From Gammaproteobacteria bacterium (GTDB lineage: Bacteria; Pseudomonadota; Gammaproteobacteria; Pseudomonadales; Azotimanducaceae), in assembly GCA_009843635.1 (NCBI GenBank), contig VYDB01000007.1, positions 1 to 59,033 on the forward strand: a stretch of 59,033 nucleotides of DNA, in the 5' to 3' direction. This document shows, piece by piece, positions 44,181 to 55,500 of this stretch (positions are counted from its first letter, which is position 1; each line of letters starts with the position of its first letter). Under the pieces are notes generated by a model that did not search any database, was not told where the DNA came from, and saw nothing but the letters and a program-made list of their open reading frames with translations. The position numbers were made by a program, and so were the translations under genes.

Positions 44181-44600
44181 ATGGACTTGCGCAAGGTCAA
44201 GAAGCTGATTGAGTTGGTGGAGGAATCCGGCATTGCCGAGCTGGAGGTGAAGAGCGGCGAAGAGGCCATCCGCATCGTTCGCCCCGGCGGCCGGGGCAAG
44301 GCGGCTGAAGAACCAGCCGAGGCACCCGCGCCGGTCGCGGTGCCATCGCCGACGCCGAGAAAGCGCCGGACCACCATCAACGCGCCCATGGCCGGCACCT
44401 TCTATGCGGCGCCATCGCCCGGCGCGGCCGCCTTCGTCCATCTCGGCTCCCAAGTTAGCGTCGGCGACGTGCTTTGCATCATCGAAAGCATGAAGATGAT
44501 GAACGAAGTTCCCTCGGAAGCCGCCGGCCAAGTGGTGGAAATCCTAGCGACCGACGGCGAGCCCGTCGGCTCGGGCCAAGCCCTGTTTCGCATCGAGTAG
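44181..44600 (+). CDS. accB: biotin carboxyl carrier protein of acetyl-CoA carboxylase
   Basis: The 139-residue carrier holds biotin on Lys105 in IESMKMMNEV. The N-terminal part (MDLRKVKKLIELVEESGIAELEV) and a Pro/Ala-rich linker are typical. In nearly all gammaproteobacteria accC follows at once, yet here the next gene, prmA, starts 24 bases later, so accC must be elsewhere. ATG at 44181 is preferred to a TTG six bases earlier. Confidence 0.95.
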   Translation: MDLRKVKKLIELVEESGIAELEVKSGEEAIRIVRPGGRGKAAEEPAEAPAPVAVPSPTPRKRRTTINAPMAGTFYAAPSPGAAAFVHLGSQVSVGDVLCIIESMKMMNEVPSEAAGQVVEILATDGEPVGSGQALFRIE

Positions 44601-44624
44601 CTTTCTTCGTACGTCCCATCACCC

Positions 44625-45548
44625 ATGCCTTGGTTGAAGATCAGCGTCGAGGCGGCGGGCGCTTCGGCTGAGGGGGTGTCCGAACGGATGCTGGCCTGCG
44701 GCGCTTTGTCGGTGTCGTTCGGGGCCAGCGGCGTGATCGGCGACGAGGTGCTCGAGCCGCCGCCAGGGGCGGTCCCGCTCTGGCCCCGAGTGACCGTGAG
44801 CGGGCTCTTTCCGCCGGCGGTGGATGCCCAAGCATTGAGTTCGGCCCTTGGCGCCATTGGCGCGAGCCACATTGACTGGCTGGGCGATCAGGATTGGGCC
44901 GCTCCCCGCCCCAGCGATGTGCCGGAACTACGCTTCGGCGACCGTCTGGCAGTGGTCCCTCGCGATGGAGAGCACATTCCAACGGCCCAATCGAGGGCGG
45001 GACGCCCTCGGTCCGGGAATTCGCTTGGCACGGCCGGATTGCCTGGTGCCACTTTGCGTCTGGACCCGGGCTTGGCCTTCGGCACGGGGCAGCATCCCAC
45101 CACGCGATCCTGCCTTGCCTGGCTGGCGGATGCCTGTCTTGAGGGGCGCTCGGTGCTCGATTACGGTTGCGGTTCCGGCATTCTGGGCATCGCCGCCGCC
45201 CTGCTCGGCGCGGCACGCGTGGTGGCCGTCGATATCGAGCCCCAGGCGCTTTCGGCCACGCGGGCGAATGCAGTTTTCAATGACGTTGCCTTGGATGCCG
45301 TTACCACGCCGGATGGCTTTCTGCCGCAACCGGGATTTGACGTGGTGCTGGCCAACATCCTCGCCAACACCCTGATTGAGTTGGGGCCGGCGCTCAGCGG
45401 CTGCTTGAATGCCGGCGGGCGATTGGTCTTGGCAGGCCTCTTGAAGCCGCAAATCGACGCGGTGGCAGCGGCCTACCCAAGCCTTGCCTTTGATCCACCG
45501 TGCGTTGACGGCGAGTGGGCGCGTCTGACGGGACGGCGGCGTGACTGA
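44625..45548 (+). CDS. prmA: ribosomal protein L11 methyltransferase
   Basis: PrmA trimethylates ribosomal protein L11. The 307-residue protein has LRLDPGLAFGTGQHPTT, the SAM-binding motif VLDYGCGSGILGIAAALLG and the NILANTL motif. Before LRLDPG an extra Arg/Gly-rich stretch (AQSRAGRPRSGNSLG) is encoded by a palindromic insert (44992-45010); the rest of the enzyme is intact, so it is probably active. Its end overlaps the next start by eight bases. Confidence 0.95.
   Translation: MPWLKISVEAAGASAEGVSERMLACGALSVSFGASGVIGDEVLEPPPGAVPLWPRVTVSGLFPPAVDAQALSSALGAIGASHIDWLGDQDWAAPRPSDVPELRFGDRLAVVPRDGEHIPTAQSRAGRPRSGNSLGTAGLPGATLRLDPGLAFGTGQHPTTRSCLAWLADACLEGRSVLDYGCGSGILGIAAALLGAARVVAVDIEPQALSATRANAVFNDVALDAVTTPDGFLPQPGFDVVLANILANTLIELGPALSGCLNAGGRLVLAGLLKPQIDAVAAAYPSLAFDPPCVDGEWARLTGRRRD
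44992..45010. repeat. palindromic insert inside prmA
   Basis: Arms CGAGGGCG (44992-44999) and CGCCCTCG (45003-45010) form a perfect 8-bp stem with loop GGA. It is in frame and encodes a segment absent from typical PrmA proteins. Its CGAGGG/CCCTCG core resembles the palindrome at 18546-18564. Confidence 0.6.
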
Positions 45549-46131
45549 GCGTGGGGCTCCCTCGACCGTCGAGTGTCCCCACTGCGGCACCCGCTTCCAC
45601 GTTCACCAAACTGACCTCGCGGCTGCGCAGGGGCGCTTGCGCTGCGGCGCTTGTCTAGAGGTCTTTCGCGCACTCCAGGTCTCGCCGCCGCCTGATGGGC
45701 GCGCGGGCCTTCGAGCGTCCTTTCCCGCTTGGGTGGTGGTCGGCCTAGGTTTAGCCTTGGCCGCCTTGGCCGTGCAAATCACTTGGTTGCAGACTGACTA
45801 CCGCGCCCGCAACTTGGAGATCAGCCGCTCCGCCGACTCGCCGGGCGCGCTTGCCGTGCAGTTCGTGGTTCTCCACGATGCGCGCATTCCGGCGCCCTTT
45901 CCCACCTTCGACATTGAGTTCGCCACCCTTGGCGGTGAGCCGGTGGGCAGCCACCGTTTCCGGCCCGGCGAATACTCGGACGCCGAGCCGCCGGAAGCCG
46001 AATGGCTAGCTCGCCTGCGCCTGCTGGCCCCGGAAACCGCCCACCCGGTGACGGTGAAGGTCCCCCATCCCGGCGCGGCCGCGGCGCAAGTGACGATTTC
46101 ATTTCCTTCGCGATCTACAATAGCGTGGTGA
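45541..46131 (+). CDS. zinc-ribbon DUF3426 membrane protein
   Basis: The 196-residue protein has an N-terminal MJ0042-type zinc ribbon ([12 protein letters not shown], then [10 protein letters not shown]), one membrane helix ([21 protein letters not shown]) and a DUF3426 domain. This gene follows prmA in Pseudomonas and relatives. Function is unknown. Start is GTG inside the prmA end; its TGA overlaps the purH ATG by one base (TGATG), so all three genes are coupled. Confidence 0.86.
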   Translation: MTERGAPSTVECPHCGTRFHVHQTDLAAAQGRLRCGACLEVFRALQVSPPPDGRAGLRASFPAWVVVGLGLALAALAVQITWLQTDYRARNLEISRSADSPGALAVQFVVLHDARIPAPFPTFDIEFATLGGEPVGSHRFRPGEYSDAEPPEAEWLARLRLLAPETAHPVTVKVPHPGAAAAQVTISFPSRSTIAW

Positions 46132-47678
46132 TGAATCCCAGATTCGCCCTGCTCAGCGTTTCCGACAAGACCGGCTTGGTTGAACTGGCCGGTGGGTTGC
46201 GCGAACTTGGGCTGGAAATCCTCTCCACTGGCGGCACCAGCCGGGTGATCGCCGAGGCGGGCCTGCCGGTGACCGAAGTCGCCAGCCACACCGGCTTCCC
46301 GGAAATCATGGACGGGCGGGTGAAGACCCTGCATCCGAGGATTCATGGCGGCATCCTCGGCCGCCGGACGGTCGATGGCGAGGTGATGGCCGCCCATGGC
46401 ATCGTCCCCATTGATTTGGTGGTGGTCAATCTCTATCCCTTTGCCGACACCATCGCCAGGGCTGACGTCACCGATGCCTTGGCCATCGAGAACATCGACA
46501 TTGGCGGGCCAGCCATGATTCGCTCCGCCGCCAAGAACCACGCGGATGTTCTGGTGGTGGTCGATCCAGCGGACTACCCGGACGTATTGGCTGCGTTGCA
46601 GGCGGACCGCGTGGATTCGGCCATGCGGCGGCGCTTCGCAGCCAAGGCGTTTCGCCACACCGCCACCTATGACAGCACCGTGGCGGGTTACTTCGAGCGT
46701 GACGACGCTGTATTGGAGACCTTACCGGAAGCGTTCAAATTGGGCTACCGCAAGCGGCAAGCCATGCGCTACGGCGAGAATCCCCACCAGGAGGCGGCGT
46801 TCTACGCGGGCGATGCGGTGCCGCCGGGGACCATTGCCGCCGCGGAGCAGCTCCAAGGCAAAGCGCTGTCCTACAACAACATCGCCGATGCTGACGCCGC
46901 CTTGGAATGCGTCAAGACCTTCACCGAGCCGGCCTGCGTGATCATTAAGCACGCCAACCCTTGCGGCGTGGCGTTGGGCGCCGATCTTCGGGAAGCCTAT
47001 GAGCGGGCCTTTGCCACCGACCCCACCTCGGCCTTCGGTGGCGTCATCGCCTTCAACCGGGAACTCGACGGCCCGGCGCTTGCCGCGCTGCTCGAGCGGC
47101 AGTTCGCCGAAGTGGTGGTCGCCCCGGCCATCGCGCCTTCGGCGTTGGCCGCCGCCCGCGCCAAGCGCAACCTCCGCCTGTTGAACTGCGGCCCATTCGC
47201 TCATGTTGGCCGAGGCGTTGAGCTCAAAACCGTGGGCGGCGGCTTGCTGGCGCAGACCGCCGATGAGCGGGAGGTGGATGAAGGGGCGCTGAGAGTGGTG
47301 ACCGAACGCCAGCCCACCGCTGACGAGGCGGGGGATTTGCGATTTGCCTGGAAGGTGGCTTGGTTCGTCAAGTCCAACGCCATCGTCTATGCCCGCAACA
47401 GGCAGACCATTGGCGTCGGCGCAGGCCAGATGAGCCGCGTGGTCAGCGCCCGGATCGCCGCCCTGAAGGCGGCGGACGAAGGGCTTGAAGTGGCAGGATC
47501 AGTCATGGCGTCGGATGCCTTCTTCCCGTTCCGCGACGGCTTGGACGCCGCCGCCGAAGCAGGGGTGAAGGCGGTGATCCAGCCGGGCGGCTCGGTGCGG
47601 GACGAGGAGGTGATCGAAGCCGCCAACGAGCACGGGATAGCCATGCTGTTCACCGGCATTCGCCATTTCCGGCACTGA
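46131..47678 (+). CDS. purH: bifunctional AICAR transformylase/IMP cyclohydrolase
   Basis: PurH carries out the last two steps of IMP synthesis. The 515-residue protein starts [20 protein letters not shown] with the IMP cyclohydrolase (MGS-like) domain, including [15 protein letters not shown]. The transformylase domain has [15 protein letters not shown] with the catalytic Lys-His pair, then [17 protein letters not shown]. Start at 46131 overlaps the preceding stop by one base. Where many relatives have dusB and fis before it and purD after it, these are absent here. Confidence 0.96.
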   Translation: MNPRFALLSVSDKTGLVELAGGLRELGLEILSTGGTSRVIAEAGLPVTEVASHTGFPEIMDGRVKTLHPRIHGGILGRRTVDGEVMAAHGIVPIDLVVVNLYPFADTIARADVTDALAIENIDIGGPAMIRSAAKNHADVLVVVDPADYPDVLAALQADRVDSAMRRRFAAKAFRHTATYDSTVAGYFERDDAVLETLPEAFKLGYRKRQAMRYGENPHQEAAFYAGDAVPPGTIAAAEQLQGKALSYNNIADADAALECVKTFTEPACVIIKHANPCGVALGADLREAYERAFATDPTSAFGGVIAFNRELDGPALAALLERQFAEVVVAPAIAPSALAAARAKRNLRLLNCGPFAHVGRGVELKTVGGGLLAQTADEREVDEGALRVVTERQPTADEAGDLRFAWKVAWFVKSNAIVYARNRQTIGVGAGQMSRVVSARIAALKAADEGLEVAGSVMASDAFFPFRDGLDAAAEAGVKAVIQPGGSVRDEEVIEAANEHGIAMLFTGIRHFRH

Positions 47679-47701
47679 AGTTCGAAGACAGGAGGGAATT
47701 C

Positions 47702-48802
47702 ATGAGTGGCTTGCTGAACTTGAACTGGCCGTTGAAGCTGGCGGGCGCTGCCTTGGCGTTGTCGATGGAGCTTGCGGTCCTGCACCCATCCGCGGGCTGG
47801 GCGGACACGGCTAACCGTTCGGAGATTGAGTGGTCCGTGGACGGGGCGCCGGTGCCGGCTCTGCAAGTGCCGCCGAACCGGGTGGTGACGGTGTCGTTTC
47901 AGGACTCGAACGGCGTCCCTTGGACGGTGTCCGAGCTGCTGGTCGCGAACACCGGATGGGTTATCCACGGCAAGGGGTCGCAGCATCCCCATGTGGTCTT
48001 CATGAAGGTCCAGGAAGAGAACGCAACCGGCAACTTGGTAGCGTTGCTGGATGGCCTGCCGACGCCGTTTCACCTGGAAGTTGCGTCCTCATCCGAAGCA
48101 TCGGCCACTGACCTATTGGTGCGGGTGGTGCGGGAGCGAGATGCCGCGCCATCGGCGGTCGAGCCGGGCACTTCGCGCGGTGCCGCTCTCGATGCGGCGA
48201 TCCGGGATTACCTGCTGGCCAACCCGCAGGTGCTGAGGGAGGCGCTCGATCCTTCCCGGCAACTGGCGTCCCGGGCCTCGGAGCACCGGGAGGAGCTGCT
48301 CGCCGCGCCGGGAGTGCCGATGCTGGGCGACCCATCCGGCGCGGTGACGGTGGTGGAGTTCTTCGACTACCGCTGCGGCTACTGTAAGCGCTCGCTGGAG
48401 GCGGTGCGGGCGGCGGCGCTGCTGGCGGGCGTTCGGCTGCAGATGCGGGAGTACCCGATCCTCGGCGAGGAAAGCGTCCAGGCGGCGCGGGCGGCGTTGG
48501 CTGCGGCGCGCCAAGGGGCGTACGAGGGCGCGCACTTTGCGCTGATGGCCCACGAGGGAGGCTTCGACACGGAGTCCATCGAGGGGATCGCGCGGAATCT
48601 GGGCCTGGACGTCGAACGGCTGCGGGCCGACATGGCGTCAGAGGAGGTCGGCGCGTTGATCGATGCCAACCGGGAGCTGGCGAACCGCGTGGGGGTGACC
48701 GGAACGCCGGCCTTCCTTGTGGTCGGTCCGTCCGGCGTCCAGGTCTCGCCGGGCGCGGTGGATGCGGACCGGCTGGCCGGGATGATCGCCGACGCGGGCT
48801 GA
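47702..48802 (+). CDS. DotH/IcmK-like domain fused to a DsbA-like thioredoxin domain
   Basis: The 366-residue protein has a signal peptide (to about residue 35). Residues 45-130 look like the DotH/IcmK (TraN) domain of type IVB secretion systems: [20 protein letters not shown], then [20 protein letters not shown]. After a linker, residues 200-366 are a DsbA-type thioredoxin fold with the active site Cys225-Gly-Tyr-Cys228 in [12 protein letters not shown] and a cis-proline in [10 protein letters not shown]. An AGGAGG site precedes the ATG. I know no standard family with this fusion. It probably oxidises or isomerises disulfides in an exported client, perhaps the giant Cys-rich protein downstream. 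The DotH match is by eye. Confidence 0.68.
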   Translation: MSGLLNLNWPLKLAGAALALSMELAVLHPSAGWADTANRSEIEWSVDGAPVPALQVPPNRVVTVSFQDSNGVPWTVSELLVANTGWVIHGKGSQHPHVVFMKVQEENATGNLVALLDGLPTPFHLEVASSSEASATDLLVRVVRERDAAPSAVEPGTSRGAALDAAIRDYLLANPQVLREALDPSRQLASRASEHREELLAAPGVPMLGDPSGAVTVVEFFDYRCGYCKRSLEAVRAAALLAGVRLQMREYPILGEESVQAARAALAAARQGAYEGAHFALMAHEGGFDTESIEGIARNLGLDVERLRADMASEEVGALIDANRELANRVGVTGTPAFLVVGPSGVQVSPGAVDADRLAGMIADAG

Positions 48803-48852
48803 ATCAGCCGCAGCCGGAACGCTTTCGGTTCGGGAAACCCTGCTTGCTTCGA

Positions 48853-48915
48853 CTGGAGTTTCGCGTCAGCGAAACTCCAATGCCAACCGTACGCACCGAA
48901 GGTGCGCGTTCGCAC
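48853..48915 (-). repeat. two-hairpin dispersed repeat, copy 3 (inverted)
   Basis: Read on the minus strand this has the same layout as copies 1 and 2: stem CGCACC/GGTGCG (48892-48906), then arms GGAGTTTCGC and GCGAAACTCC (48855-48878) with loop TGAC. The 48803-49036 gap otherwise shows no clear promoter. Confidence 0.85.
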
Positions 48916-49036
48916 GGCATCCCGCCCCCGTCTCGAATCGGGGTTGTTGCAAGCGGGCTGTGGGCAGTGAGTGAGTGTTCCTTTCGGCTCGAAGTCCATG
49001 TACCTTGTTCGCAAATTCGCTAGGGGTGTTGACGGA

Positions 49037-49549
49037 ATGATGGGAATCACGAGCCTCGGCCAGGGTCGCGGTGCGGTCGGGCTGCTGCTGGCCATCCTCA
49101 TGGGACCTTGGGCCTGGGCTGGCCCTGCGGCCTACGACGAGTTGCCGGAGGGGCCGCCGGATCAGGTCGCCGAGCTCTACTACTCGGCGCTTTCGCTGCC
49201 TGAAGTTGCCAATTGGGGGCCGGACCGCCGGCTTGCGCTGCTGGATGCGGCGACCCTGCGTTATCGAGACCGGCTGGTGGATCGGGCGTCCTGGACGTCG
49301 GCCGACTCGGCGCTGCGGCACGTCGAGCGTTTCGCGGCGCTGGAGGCAGCGGATCAGCTAGCCGTCGCCCAAGCTTGCGCCCAGTTCGGCTTGCTGAACG
49401 GGCCATGCGCCGCGCATTTAGGCTACGTTCGGCGTGTCCGGGTGCTGGAGGAGATGCTGGCGCAGGGGCGGCTGACCTTGGACGAGTTGGAAGTCGAACT
49501 GGCGGGCGCCACCCGTCCCCGGCTCAGCGACGGGCCGCCGGCTCAGTGA
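49037..49549 (+). CDS. hypothetical exported protein
   Basis: I do not recognise this 170-residue protein. It has a signal-like start (AVGLLLAILMGPWAWAGP), followed by a helical domain rich in Ala and Leu with one Cys pair (QACAQFGLLNGPCAAHLG). An earlier in-frame GTG (48971) or ATG (48998) would extend it; the ATG pair at 49037/49040 puts the signal peptide near the N-terminus. It lies between the DsbA-like fusion and the giant protein, 31 bases before the latter, so it may be an accessory of that product. Confidence 0.6.
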   Translation: MMGITSLGQGRGAVGLLLAILMGPWAWAGPAAYDELPEGPPDQVAELYYSALSLPEVANWGPDRRLALLDAATLRYRDRLVDRASWTSADSALRHVERFAALEAADQLAVAQACAQFGLLNGPCAAHLGYVRRVRVLEEMLAQGRLTLDELEVELAGATRPRLSDGPPAQ

Positions 49550-49580
49550 GAAGCCGCGGATCGGGCGCAGGCCAGGCCGA

Positions 49581-52500
49581 GTGAGCGCGCTTCGGGGTTG
49601 GCTTATGCGGCCGGTGCGACTGGCAGCGCACTTCGCGCTGGCTGCGGCTGCGGCTTGGGCGTTGGCGCAGGGCACAACGCCGGCGGAACGCGCGGCAGCG
49701 CCCGCCAACCGGGCGCCGGAGCTGGCCCTGCCCGCTGGCGGGGTATTGGTTCGGGCCGGCGAAAGCGCGAGCGTGGTGGTCGAGGCGCTGGATCCCGACA
49801 TCCTTGCTGACGGCGCCCCGGAGGCGGTGTGGCTGGGCGTTGAGCTGCGTTCCGGTTCCCACGCGCCGCCGCCGTGGCTCGTGCGGACGGCTTGGAGTGC
49901 CGGACCCTCGGAGCGGCCCCGCCTGGAGCTTGGGATCGCACCGCCCTTCGACGCGGCGCCTGGCAGCTTCACGGTCGAGGCGGGCGCGACGGATTCGCGC
50001 GGGCTGAGTACGCTCGCCCGCTTCGGAGTGACTGTTCTGCCACCCCGTTGCGGTCCCCTTGAGATTGACGAGGACGGGACCTGCGTGCGCTGCCCGGAGA
50101 ACCGGCTGCCGGACGGCTCGCGCAGCTTCTGCGAGCTTTGCCCGTCGGGCACGGAGCGGCCTGTCGGCGCGCCTTCGTGCGCGGCCTGCGCGGCGGGCCT
50201 TTCGAGCGAAGCAGGCGGGGCCTGCGGCTGCGGCCCGGCGGGCGTTTTGGATGAAGGCCGGTGCGTGGAGTGCCCCCCGCACACGGAGGGCGCGGCGGAG
50301 GGCAACTGGTGCGCCGCCTGCCCGTCGGGCACGGAGCGTCCGGCGGGATCGCCGGAGTGCGCGACGGCGGTCCTGGCCACCGCCTCGAAGTCGGCACTGG
50401 CACCGGTGCAGGACGCGGCGCGGGCGCGGGAGGTGGCGGTGGTGGCGAGCTTGGTCGGCGGGGGCAGGGAGCTTTGGGAGGACGCTGGCGAGGTGCAGGT
50501 CCGGCTGAAGCTGAAGCCGAAGCCTTCGGCGGGCAACTACGCGGGCTGCCGGCTGCGGCTATCGGCGGGCAGCGAGGCCGGGGCCTCCGACGTGACCTTC
50601 TCCAACCGACGGAAGCTCACCCCGGACAACGGCTGGAGCGGACAGACGGGCCTCATGACGGTGGTGGACGACGCGCTGGACGAGGGCGACGAGACACTGG
50701 TGGTGGAGGGCTACTGCGCGTCGAGCGGCAACGGCGCGGATCCCAAGCACAAGGCCCTCGTCTCCCGGCCGCTGACCCTGACGATTCGGGACAACGACGC
50801 CGCGCTGTCGCTGTCGGTGGCCCCGGACGCCATCGGCGAGTCGCTGGGCAGGCAGGCGGTCGAAGTGGCCGCGGTCCTGAGCCGGCCGGCGCCAAGGCCG
50901 GTGGAGGTGCCGCTGACCTTGGGAGCCGGCGCGTATTCGGTGGCCGGGACGCGGCGCATCTCAATTGCGGCAGGGGGCGTCCGAGGGGCGACGGCGCTCG
51001 CCATCACGCCGGCGGACGACTCCAATGCGACCGACGACGCGGTGGCCATTGAAGGCACGGCGGCGGGTCACCGGGTGACCGGAACCACGCTGACGATACG
51101 GGAGCCGGTCATCGCGGGCGGGGTGGACATCAGCGGCCTTGGCGTGGCGCTGTCGGTGAGCCCGACGGCGCTGCGCGAAGGGAAGCGGGGCGCCCACCGG
51201 GTGTCGGCCACGCTGACGGGGGTGCCGGTGCCGGAGGCGGACGTGGCGATGGTGCTGGCGGTGGGCGGCACGGCCACGGAGGGCGCCTCCCACGACTTCA
51301 CGCTGAAGGGCGGCCGGGACTGGCGCAAGCTGGCGGTCGCGGCGAACGACCCGTTCCTGACCGCGGGAACCAAGGTCACCGTGTCGGCGCGGGCCGACGG
51401 CATTGACGAGGGCGACGAGACCGTGACGTTCTCGGTGGCCCAGGTGGCTTGGGGCACGACGGTCGTGCCGTTGAGGCCGCCGGCGACGGCGACGCTCACG
51501 ATCACGGAGGCGTGGGAGGCCCCGGCGGCGCCGACCGGGCTTGCGGCGTCTCCCTCGCCTGGCGACGAGCGCCACGGGCTTGACGTCGCTTGGGAGGCGG
51601 TTGCCGCCAATCCCCCGGTGGACGGCTACGTGGTGCGGCACCGGAAGGTGTCGGACCCGCCCGCCAAGTGGACGGCCTCCAAGCCGCAGCCGGGGCTGCG
51701 GGCGGCGGTGACGGGCCTGTCGGCGGGCACCCGGTACGAGGTCCGGGTGCGGGCCGACAACGCCGCAGGCCAAGGTGCGGAGTCGGGCAGCGCCTTCGCC
51801 CGCACCGCGGACGGCAACTGCACCGTCGGCGCGCCCCAAGTGGCCAACCCGTCCGGGGCGCGCGCCGCGACGGAGCTGGAGGTCGCCTGGGAGGCCGCGG
51901 CCTGTGCGCCGGCGGCCTCGATCAGCAACTACGTGGTGCGCTACCGGGAGGATCCGGTCGTCGAGGGCGTGGCCAACGCCTGGCTGCGGGAGACCTCGAA
52001 CGGCCTGACGGCCACCTTGGCGGGCCTTGCGCCGGACACGGCGTATGTCGTGGAGGTGCGGGCCGTGGCCACCGGCGGCGACAACGGGCCCTGGTCGCCG
52101 GCCGGACGGGGGCGCACGGGGCTGGACGCCCGGCTGCCGCCTAGGGTCGCGGCGCCGGACGTTGCGGCCAGCGCGGACCGCGGGGACGCGCAGCTCGACG
52201 TGGCTTGGCATCGGGTGACTTGGACGGACGCCAACGGCGTGGCGCAGCCCGTTTCCGACTACCAGTATCGATACCGGCCCGACGGCGGGGACTGGACGAT
52301 GCCGACCGACGCGCGGGCGACCGACGCCGAGACCGCCACCATGACCCGCACGCTGGCGGGGCTTGCATCCGGCACTTGGCACGAGGTGCAGGTGCGCGGC
52401 GTGAACCGGCCGCAGGGCGCTGCCCATCCGGGTAAGTGGTCGGAGCCGGGCCGCGGCCGCACCTGGGGGGTTCCGGATCGGGTGCAGGAGCCGGCGGCCT

Positions 52501-55500
52501 ATGGGGCGGGCGGTTCGGCAGCGGTGGTCTGGGAGGCGCCGGACGACGGCGGCTCGCCAATCAGCGACTACGACGTGCGCTTCAGGACCGACGGCGCCCG
52601 GAGCTGGACGACGCATCCCTACGCGGGCTGCGGATCGGCAGGCTGCGAGATGGAAACGACGATCAAGGCGGCCGCGGCCAAGGTGCAGGTGCGCGCTGGC
52701 AACTCGGTGGGCAAGGGCGCATGGTCGCCGACGGCGAAGGTGCAGGCGCTGAAGCTGCTGCGGGCCTCCTACGGGACTTCCGAGGCGACCGTCGCTGAGG
52801 GTGCGGCGCTGCAGGTCGCCGTGCGGCTGGACAGCGCGGCGGACCGGGCGGTGGCAGTGCCGCTGACCGCGACCGGCGACGCGGACGCCTTCCGCCTGGA
52901 CGGCGCGGCGGGCGGGCGGGTTTCGTTCAGCGCGGGCGAATCCGCCAAGACGTTCGAACTGGCTGCGCTGCAGGATGCGGACCGGGAGGAGGACGCGGTG
53001 ACGCTCAGCTTCGGGCCGCTGCCGGCAGGGGTTCTGGCGGGCTCTCCCGCAACCCTCGCGGTAACCATTCAGGACGACGACGGCAACCGCGAGCCGGAGT
53101 TTCCGGGTGCGGAAGCGATCCGCCCGGTCCCGGAAAACTCGGCTGCGGGCGCTGCCGTCGGCGCTCCCGTGGCGGCCACGGACGAGGACGGCGACACGCT
53201 GACGTACTCCTTGGCTGGCGCCGACTCGGCAGCCTTCACGATCGACGCAGCAACCGGACAGGTCCGCGTGGGGCCGGATACGGCGATCGACTTTGAGGGT
53301 GGCCCGTCGAGTTACGCGCTGCAAGTGGACGTGAGCGATGGCAAGGACGAGACAGGCGGGGCGGATTCCGGGGTGGACGCCTCCATTGCGTTGACGGTCG
53401 AGGTCACGGACGTTTTGGAGCCGCCGCCGCAACCGGATGCGCCGACGCTTAAGCCCGGCGTTCGGTCGATATCGGCGGGTTGGTCGGTGCCGGCGCAATC
53501 CGGGCCGCCGGTCATGGGCTACGGCTTGGCTTACCGGGCGGCGGGAAGTGCGGACTGGACGGACGTGCCGTTGATGGGGACGGCAGCGGAGGCGGGGATC
53601 GACGGGCTGTCGCCGGGGGCGGCCTACCAAGTTCGGGTGCGGGCGGTGAGCGACGAGGGGACGGGCCCATGGTCGGTCGCCGCCGTTGCCAACACCCTGC
53701 CGGCCGTGCTGGTCGAGGCCAGCGAGGCACAGCCCGTGATCGGGGCGGACGGCGCGCCCGCTTCGGTGACGCTGACAGCGCAGGTCGAGGCGTCCGGCGG
53801 TAAGCTGGAGGGCCGCTGGCGGCGCTCGGACCGTGACGGGACGGCTCAGGTGCTGTCGGAGCCCATGGCGCTGCAGAGCGGGCAGGCGGTGACGCTCCCC
53901 GCGTCCTCGTCGTCGCCGGGCTGGTGGCTCTACGCCTTGGAGGTGTCCCACGAACTGGAGGGCCGCGAGTCGAGCACGGCGCAAGGGGCCGAGGTGGAGT
54001 GGCTGCCGACGGTGGTGCTGTCGGCGAAGCCGGCGGCGGTGTCGGAAGGCAGCGCCCGGACGGTGAAGGTGTCGGCTGCGCTGACCGGCGACAGCGCGAC
54101 GGACGCGGCCAAGGCGGTGTCCGTCACGGTGGCGGGCGGCACGGCGACGGCGGGTGAGGACTTCGCCGAGGTCGAGGGCTTCAGCATCGGCATTCCGGGA
54201 GGGGCCAGCAGCGCCGCGGGAACGTTCGAGCTGTCCGCCCTCGCGGACTCGGCGGACGAGGGCGCGGAGACGGTGCTGGTGTCGGGCAGCGCCGACCGGG
54301 CGGGGACGGCGCTGCCGGTGGTCGGCGCGACGGTCCTGATCGAGGAGGCCAACGCGACGCTGACGGTGGCGCACCCCGCCAACGGGCACGTGACCGGGGT
54401 GGACGGCGGCGGGGCGACGGTCATCGACTGCGGCTCCGGCGGCCGCTCGGACTGCGCGGAGACCGCGGCGCGGGGCACGGTTGTGACGCTGACGCCGACT
54501 GCGGACGCCGACCATGGGTTTGGCGGCTGGACCGGCGACTGCTCCGGGAGGGACCGCTGCAAGGTGGTGCTGGACGCCGACCGAACCGTGGGCGCCCGCT
54601 TCGCCGCGCTGCCGGGCAGCCCAAGCGCGCTGTCCCTGTCGCCAGCCAACCACGACCGGCTGGAGGCCTCTTGGGAAGCGCCGGCGGGCAAGGGTACGGG
54701 CATCATGGCCTATGAGCTGCGCCATCGAATGCCGGGGACGCAGGCCTGGGCGGCTGGAGCCTCCCTGGGCGCAAGGACGAAGGCGAACATTCCAGGGCTT
54801 GCGGCGGGCGCCCGCTACGAGGCGCAGGTCCGGGCCGTGGCGAAGGAGGGCAAGGGGCCTTGGTCCCCCTTGGGCGAGGCAGTGACGCTGCCGTCGGTCT
54901 CCCTGAGCGTGGATGCCGCAAGGCCCGCCATCGGCGTTGGCGGCCTTGCGGTAGCCGCGACGCTGACCGCCAGGGCAACGGCGGCGGAAGGTCCGCTTAC
55001 CGGCCGCTGGGTGCAGCGCACCGCGGACGGGTTCATAACGGTCAACGGCCAGCCGTTCGCCATGGAGGGTGCCCGGGACTACCAAGCCGCGTTCAGCCAC
55101 GATGCGCCGGGCCTTCGCGCATACGGGCTGATGGTCTCCCATGGGCCGAACCAGGCGGCGGGCGAGGTCGGCGGAGTCGTCGAGGTGCGCTGGCTGCCGA
55201 CCGTCGCGCTCTCCGCCGCTCCGTCCGCCGTGGCGGAGGGCGGCGGCGCCAGGCAGGTGGCGGTGACGGCGCGGCTGACGGGCAGCGCGGTGGAGGACGT
55301 GGCCAAGTCGGTGACGGTTCGGGTCGCTGGCGGCACGGCGACCGCCGGGACGGACTTCAAGACGGTGGACGACTTCGCCATCGCCCTGCCGGCGGGGACG
55401 CGGGAGGCGGTGGGGCGATTCGAGCTGGCGCCTGTATCGGACGCGGACCAGGAGGGCGCGGAGACCGTCGTCGTCTCCGGCAGCGCCGTGCAGGACGGCG

